A program made the translations under genes and the position numbers. From Tribonema minus (Eukaryota > Sar > Xanthophyceae > Tribonematales > Tribonemataceae): a DNA stretch of 64,000 nucleotides. The notes below the pieces were generated by a model. The model ran no database searches. It was not told the origin of the DNA and was given only the letters and a program-made list of their open reading frames with translations. How positions within the stretch are numbered: the first letter of the stretch is position 1; each line of letters starts with the position of its first letter. Shown here one piece after another: positions 13,915 through 25,600 of this stretch. Location of the stretch: the NCBI GenBank assembly GCA_017506865.1, contig JAFCMP010000086.1:240256-304255 (forward strand), in the 5' to 3' direction.

Positions 13915-15475
13915 GGCGCTTGCGACGGCGGCAGTTGCAGTGCAGCACGCGAGATGCGGCTGCAACCGCAGCGGTTAGAAGCCTTGGTACAGCAGCGGCA
14001 CGGTGGTACAGATGCAATGCATGTTGACGTGCGGTGTGCGGCCTGAGCCACGTTTGTGACAGCGATCGCAGCAGCCTCGAGTGCACGCCAGCGCAGTCTC
14101 GAGTGCACGCCAGCGCAGCGCTGCCCCTCACCCTGCAGTGCGGCCGCCGCCAGTGTTGCAGCTGCATGCATAGACGCACAGCCAGAAGCAACTGGATCAG
14201 GCAGTGTGTCACCGGCAAGTGCACAACATATTGGCAGCCCTTGAGGCTCCTGCTTGCGCACACATCTGTGATGCCTGCAGGCAGTGCATGTCAGTCAGCG
14301 ACACCGGCAGCGTCTGCGGCATTCCGTTCACGAAGAAAGCGGAGAGGCAATGTTTACAAGTCATGCCTCCGCAGCAGCGGCAGGCTGCAGGTTCTTTCGC
14401 CACGACAAATCCACGATCGAATGACCGCACTGGCGAGTCAAACCTGTTGGTTGCTCTGTGCTTCTTCTGGTTGCTCTGTGCTCACAAAGGGCACAAGTGC
14501 TTTGACCACTGCATAGGCGTACCTTTGAGTTGACATGTCTCAAGACCAAAGTTCTATATAGATCTGGTGTTGTTGCGGCTCTGGTGCCCAGCTGTCCAAC
14601 ATATGTAACACTTCACAGGAGGTTGCTGCCACGCTGCCGAATTCGATGAACCTTGTGGGAACGCCAGATTGCACATGGTGCTCTGCACAGCGCTTGGTGT
14701 CGCTGTCTCCTACAGACAGTGTATATTCTGTGGTTTGCAAACTCTCAAGGACCTGCATTCAAGATCTGTTGTGGCAGTACACACAGCCTGCGTACTCTAG
14801 ATAGGGACTTCTCCTTGTGGCCACCGGGTGCAGCAAGAAGCTCCCTGGAGGCGCACTTTGCCCCACAGTGCCTTCTAGTCCACTCTTGGCCGGCACCCAG
14901 GCTGCCAATGGTTTTGGCAGGTTACACAGAGGCCACACAGTTGCCCTCCATCATGATTGCGCCGGGAAAGCTAAAAGCTTTGTGTCCCCACTGCAGGTGT
15001 GCCAGCTGTTTCTTGCATGCGATTCATGTTGAAGCTGAAGTCAAAGTTGAAGTTTGTTTTTCAGCGAAAGAGGAAGAGACGACGGTGGGCATTTCAGCAG
15101 AGTTCTCAGAGCGTAGGCCGCTGCGTTGTTGAGTTTCAGTATACGTAGCAGACTTTGTCCAAGCACGACCAAAAGGTTCACCTCCGGCCGCTCGCCAGAA
15201 TTCTGCACTGTGTAGCGCGGCGGCGGCGGCGGCGAGGCGAAGGGGTGAGGCAGGAAAGACGCAGCCGCGCAGTAGGACGTGTCAAGGTGAGTTCTCACGG
15301 ACGCGGGTCATTCTGGCGGCCTAGCGCAGCCAAGACAGCGTATGGACTATATGGGGTATATTACATTGTCCCGAGAAACCAAAAATGCGCAAAAGAGATG
15401 CAGCGAACGCAGGCAACCAACTTCTTGTGCTTGGCGTGCCGCAATTGCAGGCAATTCTGCTTGCCTACACGCACT
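13915..15475. other. Intergenic stretch, probable 3' UTR then upstream region
   Basis: No exon chain could be supported here. The first few hundred bases after the PHD-gene stop remain GC-rich and may be 3' UTR. A perfect tandem 21-22 bp duplication (CTCGAGTGCACGCCAGCGCA) sits at 14076-14118. Open frames in this stretch look random in composition. Confidence 0.6.
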
Positions 15476-17253
15476 ATGCGGAGCCTGGCTGCTGTGGCAG
15501 GCCTACTGCTGTCTATGCTCGAAGGGGCTTCAGCGCTGCCGCCGCTAGATAGGATGCTGACAGACGCCGTCAACTGCACCGGCTGGCCACAGTCCAGGGT
15601 GTACCTGGAAGCACAGAAGTGGATCACCACGACGGCGGACGTGCTGCAGTCAGGGCATGTGCACATTGGCTCGTGTGTACCCTACAACAAGACCCTTTCA
15701 GGTGAGCATCAATGTTCAAGATGTTGGTTGATGTGCTCAAAAACCTAAGCATGGCAGTCATAGCATAGTGCTATACGATAAACGTAAGTGGTAGCCGCAT
15801 GCACGCTTGTTTGTGCGCGCCGCTGCAAAGTGCGTTTGTAGTAGCCGCTGTGATGCATGACCACATCAACATTTTCATGTGTTGTTTTGTTTGATATAAA
15901 GCTGGCCCCGCTTCCCTCCCCCCCTCCTGAACTTGCAACAACATCCACAGTTGCCATTGGGCAGCATCGACAATGCTCTGGCTAGTAGGGCTGCTGCAGA
16001 TATTTTCTTGAGTGCATATGCTGGGTAGACGTGGGGGGCATCATAGATGTGATCAACGCGGTGAGTTCACGGTGTACCCCGGCAGCCGACTGCAGCTTTA
16101 CCGCTGATCGGAGAAGCTTGTAGACACACACTTAGTTGGTGACTTGGCATGGTAACTTCCAAGCAGGGGAAGCTAGCCCCTGAGCAACATATCTTGCATG
16201 CACTTGGCAGGGCAGCCTCTGCGTCTGGAGGCTACCCCTTTTTTGAAAGTTGCATGTAGATGCGGCCTGCTGATTGTGCACTGCTTTCATCTCAGCGGCA
16301 AAACCAGAGTCGCCATATTAGGAGGAAGAGCGGAGAGGACAACAGGGCAATTTGTCATCCACTGGCTTGGCCGCACAGCAGCTGCGACTTTGCGGTTGAC
16401 GATCATCGTCACATGCTCTTGCCGCATGCATGCCCTTGCGCTGGCAGGCACGCAGACGTTCGACGTGCTGGTACAGCTGCACAACGCCCCCACGAGCAGA
16501 ATCGACGAGATCCACATAATCACCAACGACGGCACCAACGGCGCTGCCGTCATCATGAGTAAGTATGTATTCGCAACGCCCTTCGTCTGTCCGGCCGTCA
16601 ACGCAAACAGGGGCAACCTGTGCAAGACCGCGGTGCGCATGACGGTGGCAACAGCGCTCAACCCGTACGACGGCCTCACCACGCTCAAGTTCAAGGCCGT
16701 CGAGAACTATACCGCGGGCTACGTTCCGCCCACGAACGAGGCGTTCACGCTGTTCCTAGCATCGCTGAACGCGCGCGTGGTGCTCAAGAACAGCAAGCCC
16801 AAAAACCCCTACGTACCTAAGCGTAACGGCGGCAGGGCGTTCGTCAAGGAGGTCTGGGAGTACACCGCGGTGTACTTTGAGGGCGACTTCCCCCTGACAG
16901 CGCGCAAGGGGAACTGGACCACGGATCTGGTCGTGTCGGAGACGGAGCGAGGCAACGTCACCGCTACCTTTGTGTCCGTGGATCCCAACTTCCACAATGT
17001 GGACTCCGAAGGCATGGTGCAGCCGCTGCTGGGGACGCAGCAGCAGGCGTTTGCCGGGCCGATTCGCAAGCAAATCCTCGTGAACACCACGGCGCTGTCC
17101 AATGGGTACCACAAGCTGTTCATGCGGGCGGACTCGTTCTTCGCCCCCGGGGTGCTCTCGAACTCCACGCAGTTTGGAACTGCGGCCAACCCATTCGGCG
17201 GCGGCACTCTGAGTGGAGCGCTGCTGGTGGGTTTCCTGGTACAAAATCCTTGA
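15476..17253 (+). CDS. Secreted/lumenal N-glycoprotein, family unknown
   Basis: Two exons, 15476-15701 and 16448-17253 (TGA), join in phase 1 to give 343 residues. The N-terminus MRSLAAVAGLLLSMLEGASA is a good signal peptide with cleavage expected near ALP. Seven NxS/T sequons are visible (NCT, NKT, NYT, NWT, NVT, NTT, NST), fitting an ER/secretory protein. The second half is rich in beta-type sequence (VWEYTAVYFEGDFPLTARKG, LVVSETERGNVTATFVSVDP). It ends with a hydrophobic GALLVGFLV, perhaps a short anchor or the end of a beta domain. I do not recognise the family. A cell-wall or extracellular binding protein is one possibility. The intron of 746 bases could hide a small extra exon, but phase agrees without one. 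The reading frame is open on both sides of a GTAAGT at 16559-16564, which was not used as a donor because the downstream sequence is clearly coding. Confidence 0.72.
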
Positions 17254-18634
17254 GCAGTGCTCAGCAATTGAGCCGATTGCAGACCGGGCCATAGTGAAAA
17301 CTCACGATGCGGTAGACTTTGGAATACTGTATGAAGCCTGGGGACTAGGTTACTGAGCTCACGTGTACTAGTAGGAGGCAAAGCGCCAACTGCCAGGAAC
17401 TTCAAGATTGTTGTTGGCGATACTCAGCACTTTGAGCACCGACTACATATCCTGGGTCTTTAGATTTCTGCAGTAAAGTTCTGCACTTTGCAAGGTCACA
17501 TTTTAGTTGCATGGGGTCACATTTAGTCTCTCTTGCCAGGTTTTTGGCAGTACTTCCGCGTTCCATACCCTAGAGCTCTCCTCCTGAGGTTGCACGCGGT
17601 TGAAGCAGTACACTCGGGGTTTTCAAGGCAGGGCGTTGAAACGCAGGTCGCGTTGCATGTGACACTATCTGCCTGCGCATGGCGTTCTGTTGTGTCATGA
17701 CATGTAGGTGTTTTTTGGAAGGCGCGGACATCTGCACCACCCACTCATTTATTTCTCCCTTTTTAGAGGAGCAGCCTTTGGCATTGAAGCAATTCAATGT
17801 GCATCCTTCTTTTCTAGTGGCAATTGCCTGTCGCACGCAGTGTATCATGCTCTGGTTCCTGCATTGTGACTGCCCGCCACATTCGTTGTGCATCATTTCG
17901 CTGCCATCCATCATGTGGCGTTTGCCATGCATCATCTGCTGCTGTGACAAATGCTACAAACTCAAGTTTGAACTTGCTAGTCTTGACATGTGATGCTTTC
18001 GGCACAAGTCTCACAGCTTCTCAATCACTGTGCCTGTCTCGTTTGTGCTCAGTGTACTTGTGTACTTGTTGTGTACTTGATATTTGTATCGTAAGGTAGG
18101 TATCAACTGCCTGTACATGAAGCGCATGTTTACAGTGCCCGTGTGCTTTGTGCTTCCTATAGAACCACACGACTGTTTGGAGCTTTCTTCAACATGATGG
18201 CACGACACCGACCGCATTTCACACCCAACAAAAATAGTACTTCAACATATATCCAAGAATAGGAATAAAGTGTTATACACTGGTCTAGGCCTTGGCTCTT
18301 CAAAAGCACCGAATGCGTTCTGAAATTATACATGTGCACAGTAATGGGTTGCAAGCACTTCTACGCGACAAGCACTTCAACGCAAGGACGCCTGCAGCAG
18401 CGCTGCCGCTGCCGATGCAAGTGCACGGCTTACGCACGCACTCACACACACACCACGCACACACAAAGTCTCCACACGCGCACTAGCTCTCTCACGCGCG
18501 TTTAAGTCACAAAGTCCACCGAATGCAGCAGCAGCGCAAGCATATATGAGCGCCAAACTTACACACAAACAACACACAAACGCGGAGATTCCTTGCGAAA
18601 ACCACATCAATGTTGGTTGGTCTCTCAAGCGCGT
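17254..18634. other. Convergent intergenic region
   Basis: This stretch lies between the 3' ends of the glycoprotein gene (plus) and the cysteine synthase-like gene (minus). It contains no exon I can support. From about 18420 to 18620 it is rich in CA/CAC repeats and holds a roughly 37-bp repeat (near 18488 and 18624, core CTCTCACGCGCGTTTAAGTC and CTCTCAAGCGCGTTTACGTC). The second copy overlaps the last codons of the minus-strand gene, so this is another exon-edge copy. Confidence 0.55.
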
Positions 18635-21600
18635 TTACGTCACAAAATCCAACGAGAGCAGTTGATCTGGTTCCGGCCACTGCAGCCCCCTACCCTCAAC
18701 GAACGCCCTATTCCAAAATCGTGACGCATACCGCGCGCCGTGATCGCACAAAACTGTTACTATGGTGTGTCCTGAGCCCAGCTGACGCGCTGCCTTTACA
18801 GCTCCTGCCGCATTCATGGCGCTTGAAGATCCTAGGAGCAGGCCCTCGTGGCGCAGGAGGTAGTGCGCCATCGTCACTGCCTCCTGCAGAGGACGTTAGG
18901 CAGCACATTCGAGCATGGTGTTAAGGTCGTTATGTGTCTGATCAGCGCAGCAGCAGCAGCCTGTTTTTATAGTGCACCGTGGGGCATCATCGTCACGGAA
19001 GTGCTGTTACTGTGACGCAGAGCAGTAGTGCGCCATCGTGACCGCCTCCTGCAGCGGTCGCAGCGCACAGCGCGCTTGAAGTTGAAGACGAGTCTGATGA
19101 GCGTCAACGTCCAAAGCATGCATTCATGCTTCAGCATGAAGAGTTGCCATTCGTGCTGCAATGTGGTGCTGTCTGCGGTGTCGGATTCTACACCTTCATG
19201 GAAAGAGGTGGCTAGCATGCACAGCGAGGACGTCGCCATTCATGCTCGATCAAAGCACTGTATATCAAGCTTGCTACCAGAGTCTCCTTGTGCCTTTGTG
19301 GTGCCAAAGTGTCTGCATCATTGTTCATGATAACTCCTAGGATGTTATTTCAACTTTCGCGCAAGGCATCAGCTGAGCAAGAAAGTTGACATGTGCAGAG
19401 CGGAAGGCAACATGAGTGGCCTGATGACAAGACCCCTCCTGGTGCCACCAGCAAAGCATTTGAGATCAACACACGTCAAACGTCACATTTGAAACGTGGC
19501 TTGCGGACTCTAATAATGATCATGATACCACCATAAAGTTTGTGACATGTACAACGGAAGGCGTTACATTCGACTATTTTAGAGTGGCATTGTGGTGACA
19601 CAATGTCCTGCCTGCCTTGTCAGCCGGCCCAGTTGATTGAGCAAGGCTGCTTACTTCGTAGCGCAGGTTGCTGTACTGTCTGCAATATTGGTGTCAAAAA
19701 CAGCAGGAACCGCAAGCGTTGAAAAGTGCACGACCAATGCAGCTCTTCCCAGCCACATACTCCCTTCTTGACAGTTGCAAGAGCTCACCATATGAGCAAT
19801 CATGAAGTAGGCACTTGAAGTTGAAGAAGCCCTCTCTCACCTGGTCTGATATAGCAAACGCGTCGTCTATGGTGGCTTTGGCAAAATTGGCAGTCACTCG
19901 GTCCAGCCCGATACCCTCAGCAAGCGTATCATACCTGCATGCGACCAACGCGGTGGCGTCAGTGAGCATTGGTAAGTGGTGCAGCGCTGCAAATCTGCGT
20001 CACACAGCAAACGCGCATGCTGTCACCTCGACGCCATAAACCGTTGCGGTGCAGCGCTGCCAATTTGCAGCACAGAGCAAACGCGCGCTTTCACCTATAT
20101 GGCGTGAATTACTTCAAAGTACGATGGTTAGTACGCACACATATGTGGCAAATCCAGCGTGTGTTGAGCGCTGCCACACCTGTGCCGGCGCACGGCGCGC
20201 TCCGCCTGCTGCGCCGCGTAGCAAACGCCGAACTTCACCCTGTTGAACAGGCTCGACCCCGGGGGGTCCACCAAATACACGCGTATCCCCCGCCGCCGCT
20301 CCTTCAAATATGCAGAAACCCCCGCAATCGATCCCCCTGTGCCCGCCCCCATGACAAACGCATCCAGGGCGCCCCCCGTCTGTGACCAGATCTCGGGGGC
20401 CGTGCGCGCGTAGTGGACGTTGAAGTTTGCGGAAGTTTCAAACTGGTCCATGAAGACGGCGCCAAGCGTCTCCGCGGCGATGCGGCGCGCCGCGTTGACG
20501 TAGTGCTCCGGGCTCGCTATCGCCGCCGTTTTGACCTGCTCCGTGGAGGCGTGGGAGCGCGATCAAGTGAAGTTGAAGAGAGCGTCACGCCATGAAGTTG
20601 GGACTGACCCTGCTCCGTAACATGGGAGGCGCGAGCAGTGAATTCAAAGTAGAGAGCGTCACTGCATGAAGCTTCAGGAGTGTTGCTTCTTGAACTTTGG
20701 GGGAGCGTCACTTTGTGTAATCAATGGCATCAGTTGCGGACGCTCTACGCGACGCGTGGTGTTCTGCCTGGTGTCTCTGCCGTGAGCAGTGCCATCGAAG
20801 TGCTCGCCGCTCAAAAGTGCAGCTGCTGTGATCTGGTCGATGATATGACAAATGTAATTTGTGCTGACAGCTCAGCGCTGTGTCTCCTTGCCGGAGTTGA
20901 CCCGGTTTGCATACAGACTATAAATTTGGCAGTCACATTGCAGCAGTCGTTAAAGACTGACCCTAGCGCTGCTGACCGCAATGCATTGAGCTGTGTTGGC
21001 AAGCTTGCCCAGGCTCACAATTGCTGGTGTAGTGCTGAATTCAATGCCATGGCGATGTCTTTTATGAATTGGGGGCTATCATCAATGTGCACAGCAGGAT
21101 GCGAGTGGTGAAATAGCTACCGCTGAGGATTGCAATGAAGTGTTGCCTCACTGCACAAAGACCGTCGTGTGTCACTAAATTTTTTTAAGATGCTTTAGAA
21201 ACGCTTCCTCGTTCAGATGAACTCGTACCAGGCATGTAGGCTACATGTGACCTGTCTCAGGGGACGAACCGTAAATGGCTACTACACCTTTGATACGTTT
21301 TTCTCCGCGTTGAGGCTCAGGAAAACGGCATGCGCTAAGACTTAGCTAGCCCTAAGTCTAAGTAAATCTGTACAAAATGCATGATCCGGCGTTCTCAGAA
21401 ATTACTGCAACTGTTTGAGGCATGCTCTTCCCTGCTCCCCCGCAACTAGTCAGTGCAGAGGACATAGCTGTACACTGCATATGATAACTATGAGAGCAGC
21501 TACAACCAGACATTCGCATCAGTGTCACAACCGAAGCACACGCTCGACTGACCTGAACAACAGTGGCTCCCAGGGTCTCGAGCATGGCTTTCTTCTCCCC

Positions 21601-22562
21601 CGCTTGATCATCTGGCATGACGATCACGCAGCGGAATCCGCGTGCGCGGCATATGCTCGCTAAGCTTATTCCTGTGCTGCCGCTGGTGCCCTCCACCACC
21701 GTTCCCCCTGGCTTCAGCAAACCAGCTGCCTCCGCCGCTTCTATCATGGCAGCTGCTAGCCTGTCCTTGCCCGTGCCTCCGGGGTTTAGAAACTCTACCT
21801 GCATGGTGGGGAGGGCGCGAAGGGGGGGGGGGGGGGAGGGTTTCTGCACTGACGGCGTCGGCAGTGGCGCGAGTGGTGGGCAGTGCGGAAAGCGCAATGG
21901 ATACATGACAGCAACATAACCAGCATGATGTTCCGCGAGGCACGCTTCAACCTGATTATGTAAACTAGCGATTATTTGGTGTTGTGGTGTGTGTGGTGCT
22001 TGGTTATCTTGCACCTGCCCATATTGCGCGCCGTAGTTAGAAACCTGTGCAGATGTATGCAGCAACGCTGATGATCAACTAGTTGCCGAAGGGACAGATA
22101 CTATGAGTATTGCAGGTGTCACAGCTGCAAAGGCTTCGCAGCTGCCATTTATGTCCTGCGTGAGCACATCGCCTGTATCGAATCAGCCATGTCGCTCTGC
22201 ATGTAAACTGTGTATTTCCAACTTCAAAAAAAACATTTCAAGTGAATGAGCTGAGGCAATGCGTACACAGAGCGTCTCTCTGAAGGTGCAGGCACCTTCA
22301 GTGCTATGCACTTCAACTTGTTCAACCTTCGAACCTCGCTGAAGTTGATCACCTTGGCAAATATATCACACCCAGTGGCATCCGACAAACTGTGCAGCCG
22401 CACCATGGGCGTGTTCCCGATTAAGCCTGTGTAGCCTTCGGCTATCGACAGTCGAGTCCTCTGCCTTTTCCTCCGCCTGTAGCTCCACAGCGACACTGCC
22501 GCGGCTCCTGCTGCGGCAGCTGCGCACGCATAGGCCACTGAGGTACGATTCACCTGCGACAT
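18635..22562 (-). CDS. Membrane-anchored cysteine synthase-like PLP enzyme
   Basis: Five exons on the minus strand (22562-22353, 21798-21553, 20535-20180, 19934-19841, 18883-18635) give 384 residues with all phases agreeing. A fold-type II PLP enzyme of the cysteine synthase/cystathionine beta-synthase family is evident. GLIGNTPMVRL lies near residue 46, and NPGGTGKDR carries the PLP lysine. EGTSGSTGISLA is the substrate loop, VDPPGSSLFNRVKFGVCYA follows, and GAGTGGSIAG is the PLP-phosphate loop. The ending LLLGSSSAMNAAGA and HTIVTVLCDHGARY completes the catalytic domain. No CBS regulatory domain follows. Residues 8-27 (YACAAAAAGAAAVSLWSY then RRRKRQR) form a signal-anchor, as in fungal membrane-bound cysteine synthase-like proteins. 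It probably makes cysteine from O-acetylserine or a related substrate at an organelle membrane. The donor of exon three at 20180 was chosen over 20239 because only it keeps phase and family sequence (RRHRYDTLAEGIG). Confidence 0.92.
18995..19060 (-). repeat. Acceptor-side copy of the last cysteine synthase exon
   Basis: The start of exon 18883-18635 with its CTGCAG acceptor (plus-strand GTAGTGCGCCATCGTCACTG then CCTCCTGCAG) is repeated at 19025-19056 inside the upstream intron, with three differences. It is a decoy acceptor candidate about 160 bases before the true one. Confidence 0.82.
19976..20100 (-). repeat. Two donor-side copies of cysteine synthase exon 20535-20180
   Basis: Two tandem units of about 65 bases (GCAGCGCTGCaaatctgcgt and GCAGCGCTGCcaatttgcag, each followed by AGCAAACGCG and CACCT) resemble the end of the third exon and its donor region. 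They lie just inside the following intron. Confidence 0.7.
20535..20720 (-). repeat. Acceptor-side tandem copies before exon 20535
   Basis: The plus-strand block TGACCTGCTCCGTGGAGGCG, continuing to GAGAGCGTCACGCCATGAAG, is repeated at about 20607-20672 and partly at 20685-20716. It is an intron-3'-end plus exon-start duplication on the sense (minus) strand. Confidence 0.75.
21815..21840 (-). other. Poly-C polypyrimidine tract of a cysteine synthase intron
   Basis: An uninterrupted G run on the plus strand reads as C on the sense strand. It lies about 20-40 bases upstream of the acceptor at 21799-21800, the usual place of a polypyrimidine tract. Confidence 0.7.
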
Positions 22563-22659
22563 TGCGCTGCTACGCCAGCAATTCGAACGAGCTGAAAACT
22601 TCAAGCACTGCAAGCGCTTGAACTTTAGCCTGTGTGACAAGCCATCTTTCAGGCGACGC
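22563..22659. promoter_or_regulatory. Short divergent (bidirectional) promoter
   Basis: Only 97 bases separate the ATG of the cysteine synthase-like gene (minus, 22562) from the ATG of the flavin monooxygenase gene (plus, 22660). The gap must hold both 5' UTRs and promoters. It contains an imperfect inverted repeat, AACTTCAAGC and GCTTGAACTT around a short centre (about 22594-22625), which could bind one symmetric regulator. No TATA box is visible. Confidence 0.6.
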
Positions 22660-25600
22660 ATGTATCGTGCGGTGTGGGTTGCTGTGCTGCACCTGGCGGC
22701 TGCTTGGGGACTGCAGCCCATGATGTCTCGGACACCAGTCAAGAAGGTGGCTGTCATTGGCGCTGGCGCAGGTAAGAGCAGGTCCCCCTCAGAATCCTGA
22801 CTACTCCTGCTGCAGGCATGGCTTTCTTCACTGCAGGAGAGCTGGTGCAATGGCTTCTGGTAAACATCTTAGTGCAGCATTTTCGTGACTCTGCTTCTCC
22901 TGTGTGCTCAAAACATCAATGCGAACGGCCTACAGCGCGGTCGTCGAAGATTGATGACCAGAAGCACTGCAATACGCGGAGACATGTTTCTCATTTTCTC
23001 TGTGCATGCCAGCAAAGCCTGTACGCGTGCAGTCAAGAATCACATGGACCTGATGACGCATAGCTTCCACGCCACCACTGCTCATGGTTTTTGAAGTTTC
23101 CATCAGGTTTCTATCATCACATTACCGCTGAGCTCACCAGGCGGAGTGGCAGCAGCTGTGCAGTTGCATGACTTTGCCACTGCATCATCATACCGGAGCA
23201 CAACGTCAAAGGCAGTGTCACATGCATGAGCATTCATCACATATCTCAGGCATGTACTTTCAAGTACCAAGTACAACTACCTCAGTGCCTGTGCACCCCA
23301 ACTTGTGCCCGTCAAGCAACCATGCTCATTGTGGCGCAACGGCTGCATATGTGGCATACACCCGTCATCGCGCAGAGGTGATGGTATACACTCAGTCGTT
23401 AACTGTGCTGCATAAATACGCACACCACTCACATATGTACCTGACCCATCAGACCTCGCTCCTGACCCTCGTCAACGCGCACCAACGTACACTGGCGACA
23501 GCTGGGCTCGAGGCTGCGCGCTGACTGCGCGATGCGGGCCACGCCGTCGTTGGTGGTAATTGTATTTACTGTGACACAAAAGACATGCACACCACAATCA
23601 CACACCTCAACCATCAGACCTCGCTCCTAACCCTGACCCTCGCCAATGCGCACCTACCTGCACTGACTACAGCCGGGCTGGCGGCGGCGCGGCAGCCGCG
23701 CGACGCGGGCCACGCCACCATTGTGCAATGACAATATTACACACTGGGTTACATATGCGAGCACAATAATCTTATACCTACGCTTTCAGACCTCGCTCCT
23801 AACACATGTCAATTCACGCACCTGCACTGACCACAGCCGGGCTGGCGGCGGCGCGGCGCCTACGCGACGCGGGCCACGCCGTCACCGTCCTGGAACGCAG
23901 CGGCAGCGTCGGCGGCGTGTGGCGCCACGGCGCACCCGACCTCCCCACCCCCATGTACCGCGGCCTCGTCACCAATCTCCCCAAGCAGATCATGTCCTTC
24001 CTAGACGCGCCCTTCCCGCCCGCTGTCGCGAGCTACCTCTCGCATCGCGACGTGCTTGCCTATCTCACGCGCTACGCGGATGCGCATGGCCTGCGGGAAC
24101 TGGTTTTTACGAGGGCGCTGGTGACGCGCGTGGCGCCGGTCTGGGGCGGCGCGCAGCAGGGGGGAGTTGCAGGGGGGAGCGCTGCTGCCGCGCAGCCTGC
24201 GGCGGTGGGGTCTCTTTCAGGGGGGCAGCGGGGGGGCGGCGAGGTTGAGGGGTGGGAGGTGGAGTGGGAGAGCGGGGGGGAGGGGGGGCGGCAGCGGCAG
24301 CGGCAGCGATTTGACTTTGTTGCCGTGTGCAACGGGCACTACGATGTGCCGTCGGACGGCAGCGGGCTGGGGGGGGGGAGCTTGGGGACGGCGTTTATGG
24401 GGCGCGTCATGTATGCCAACGAGTATGATGAGGCGGGGGGGTTGGAGGGGCAAAGCGTGCTGTGCGTGGGGGCGCGCGCCAGCGGTACGGACATTGCGCG
24501 CGAGGTGAGTGAGCGGCAGTGCTCAGTTGACAGGATGTGTGCGCAGTGCTCAGGCGGGGTGTGAGCGGCAGTGCTCAGTTGACAGGGATGCGTGTGCAGT
24601 GCTCAGGCTAGGTGAGCGGCAGTGCTCAGTTGACAGGGATGTGTGCGCAGTGCTCAGGCGAGGTGAGAGCGGCAGTGCTCAGTTGATGGCGGTGCGTGCG
24701 CAGTGCTCAGGCTACCTACAGGGATGCGCAGTGCTCAGCAGGAGACGTGGCAGTGCTCAGTTGCAGGGATGTGTGCGCAATGCTCGGGCGAGGTACACGG
24801 CAGTGCTCAGTTGACGGGGATGTGCGTGCGCAGTGCTCAGGCGATAGGGATGCACAGTTCTCAGCAGCAGATGCGGCGGGAGTTCTTTTTATGGGCAGTC
24901 GAGGCACTCTGCAGAGGCTGACAAGGAGATGAGAAGGGAGTGTGGGGATGGCGTTGTGGATAGGGATGTAGCTGCATCTGGGCAAGCTCATATATAGCAG
25001 GTGTGGGGGGGATGCTAAGGCTCTCTCCACGGCTTGGTATACCATGGATGGCTTGACAGATGAGTTATGGTGGCTAGCCGCAAGCAAGTTTGCGGCCAAA
25101 TTTCAAGTATGGCGTACATGGTGCAAGGAATCGCAGTGCCTTTTGCAGGCGTCCGTTTGCGCGTCCTCAAGCCATTGCGTTGCCGAAAGCGTCGGACTCT
25201 TCGAAAAGCCTCAGTCTCCATCAGTGTCCATGAGGTGTCTTCATCACTTAATCAATGTTGATTGACGTACACATGGCAGCAGCGTGTTAGGGCTACTAGG
25301 GCTCCCCGGCTCCCCACTTTGTGCTGAGCCGTCCTTGCTAATCTTAAGCTAGGTATCAATTTCCTCTCGCACCTGCAGGTGTGTCCCTGTTAGGGTTAGG
25401 GTTAGGGGTAGGGTTAGGTTAGGGTTAGGGCGCGGCAAAGTGGCTGCAGATTCTGAATTTGGTGTCATGCCAGCATGACGTCTTGTGTACATGCAAAAAA
25501 AAAAAACAGCGCCGGGTAGGGTTTAGGGTTACAGTTAGGATTAGAATTACAGTAGTGTTGCAGCTGCAGACCCCTGGCAGTGGTTCATGGCAACACGATG

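Noticed and set aside
16559-16564. GTAAGT as a donor within the glycoprotein exon
   Set aside because: The frame continues with clearly coding sequence and sequons for 230 more codons.
20180-20239. Donor at 20239 for the third cysteine synthase exon
   Set aside because: It would leave the next exon out of phase. The donor at 20180 restores phase and the family sequence NRVKFGVCYA then YDTLAEGIG.
20680-21111. Plus-strand open frame of 143 codons inside a cysteine synthase intron
   Set aside because: It starts at GTG with no ATG, has no splice partners or recognised motif, and lies antisense within a well-supported intron.
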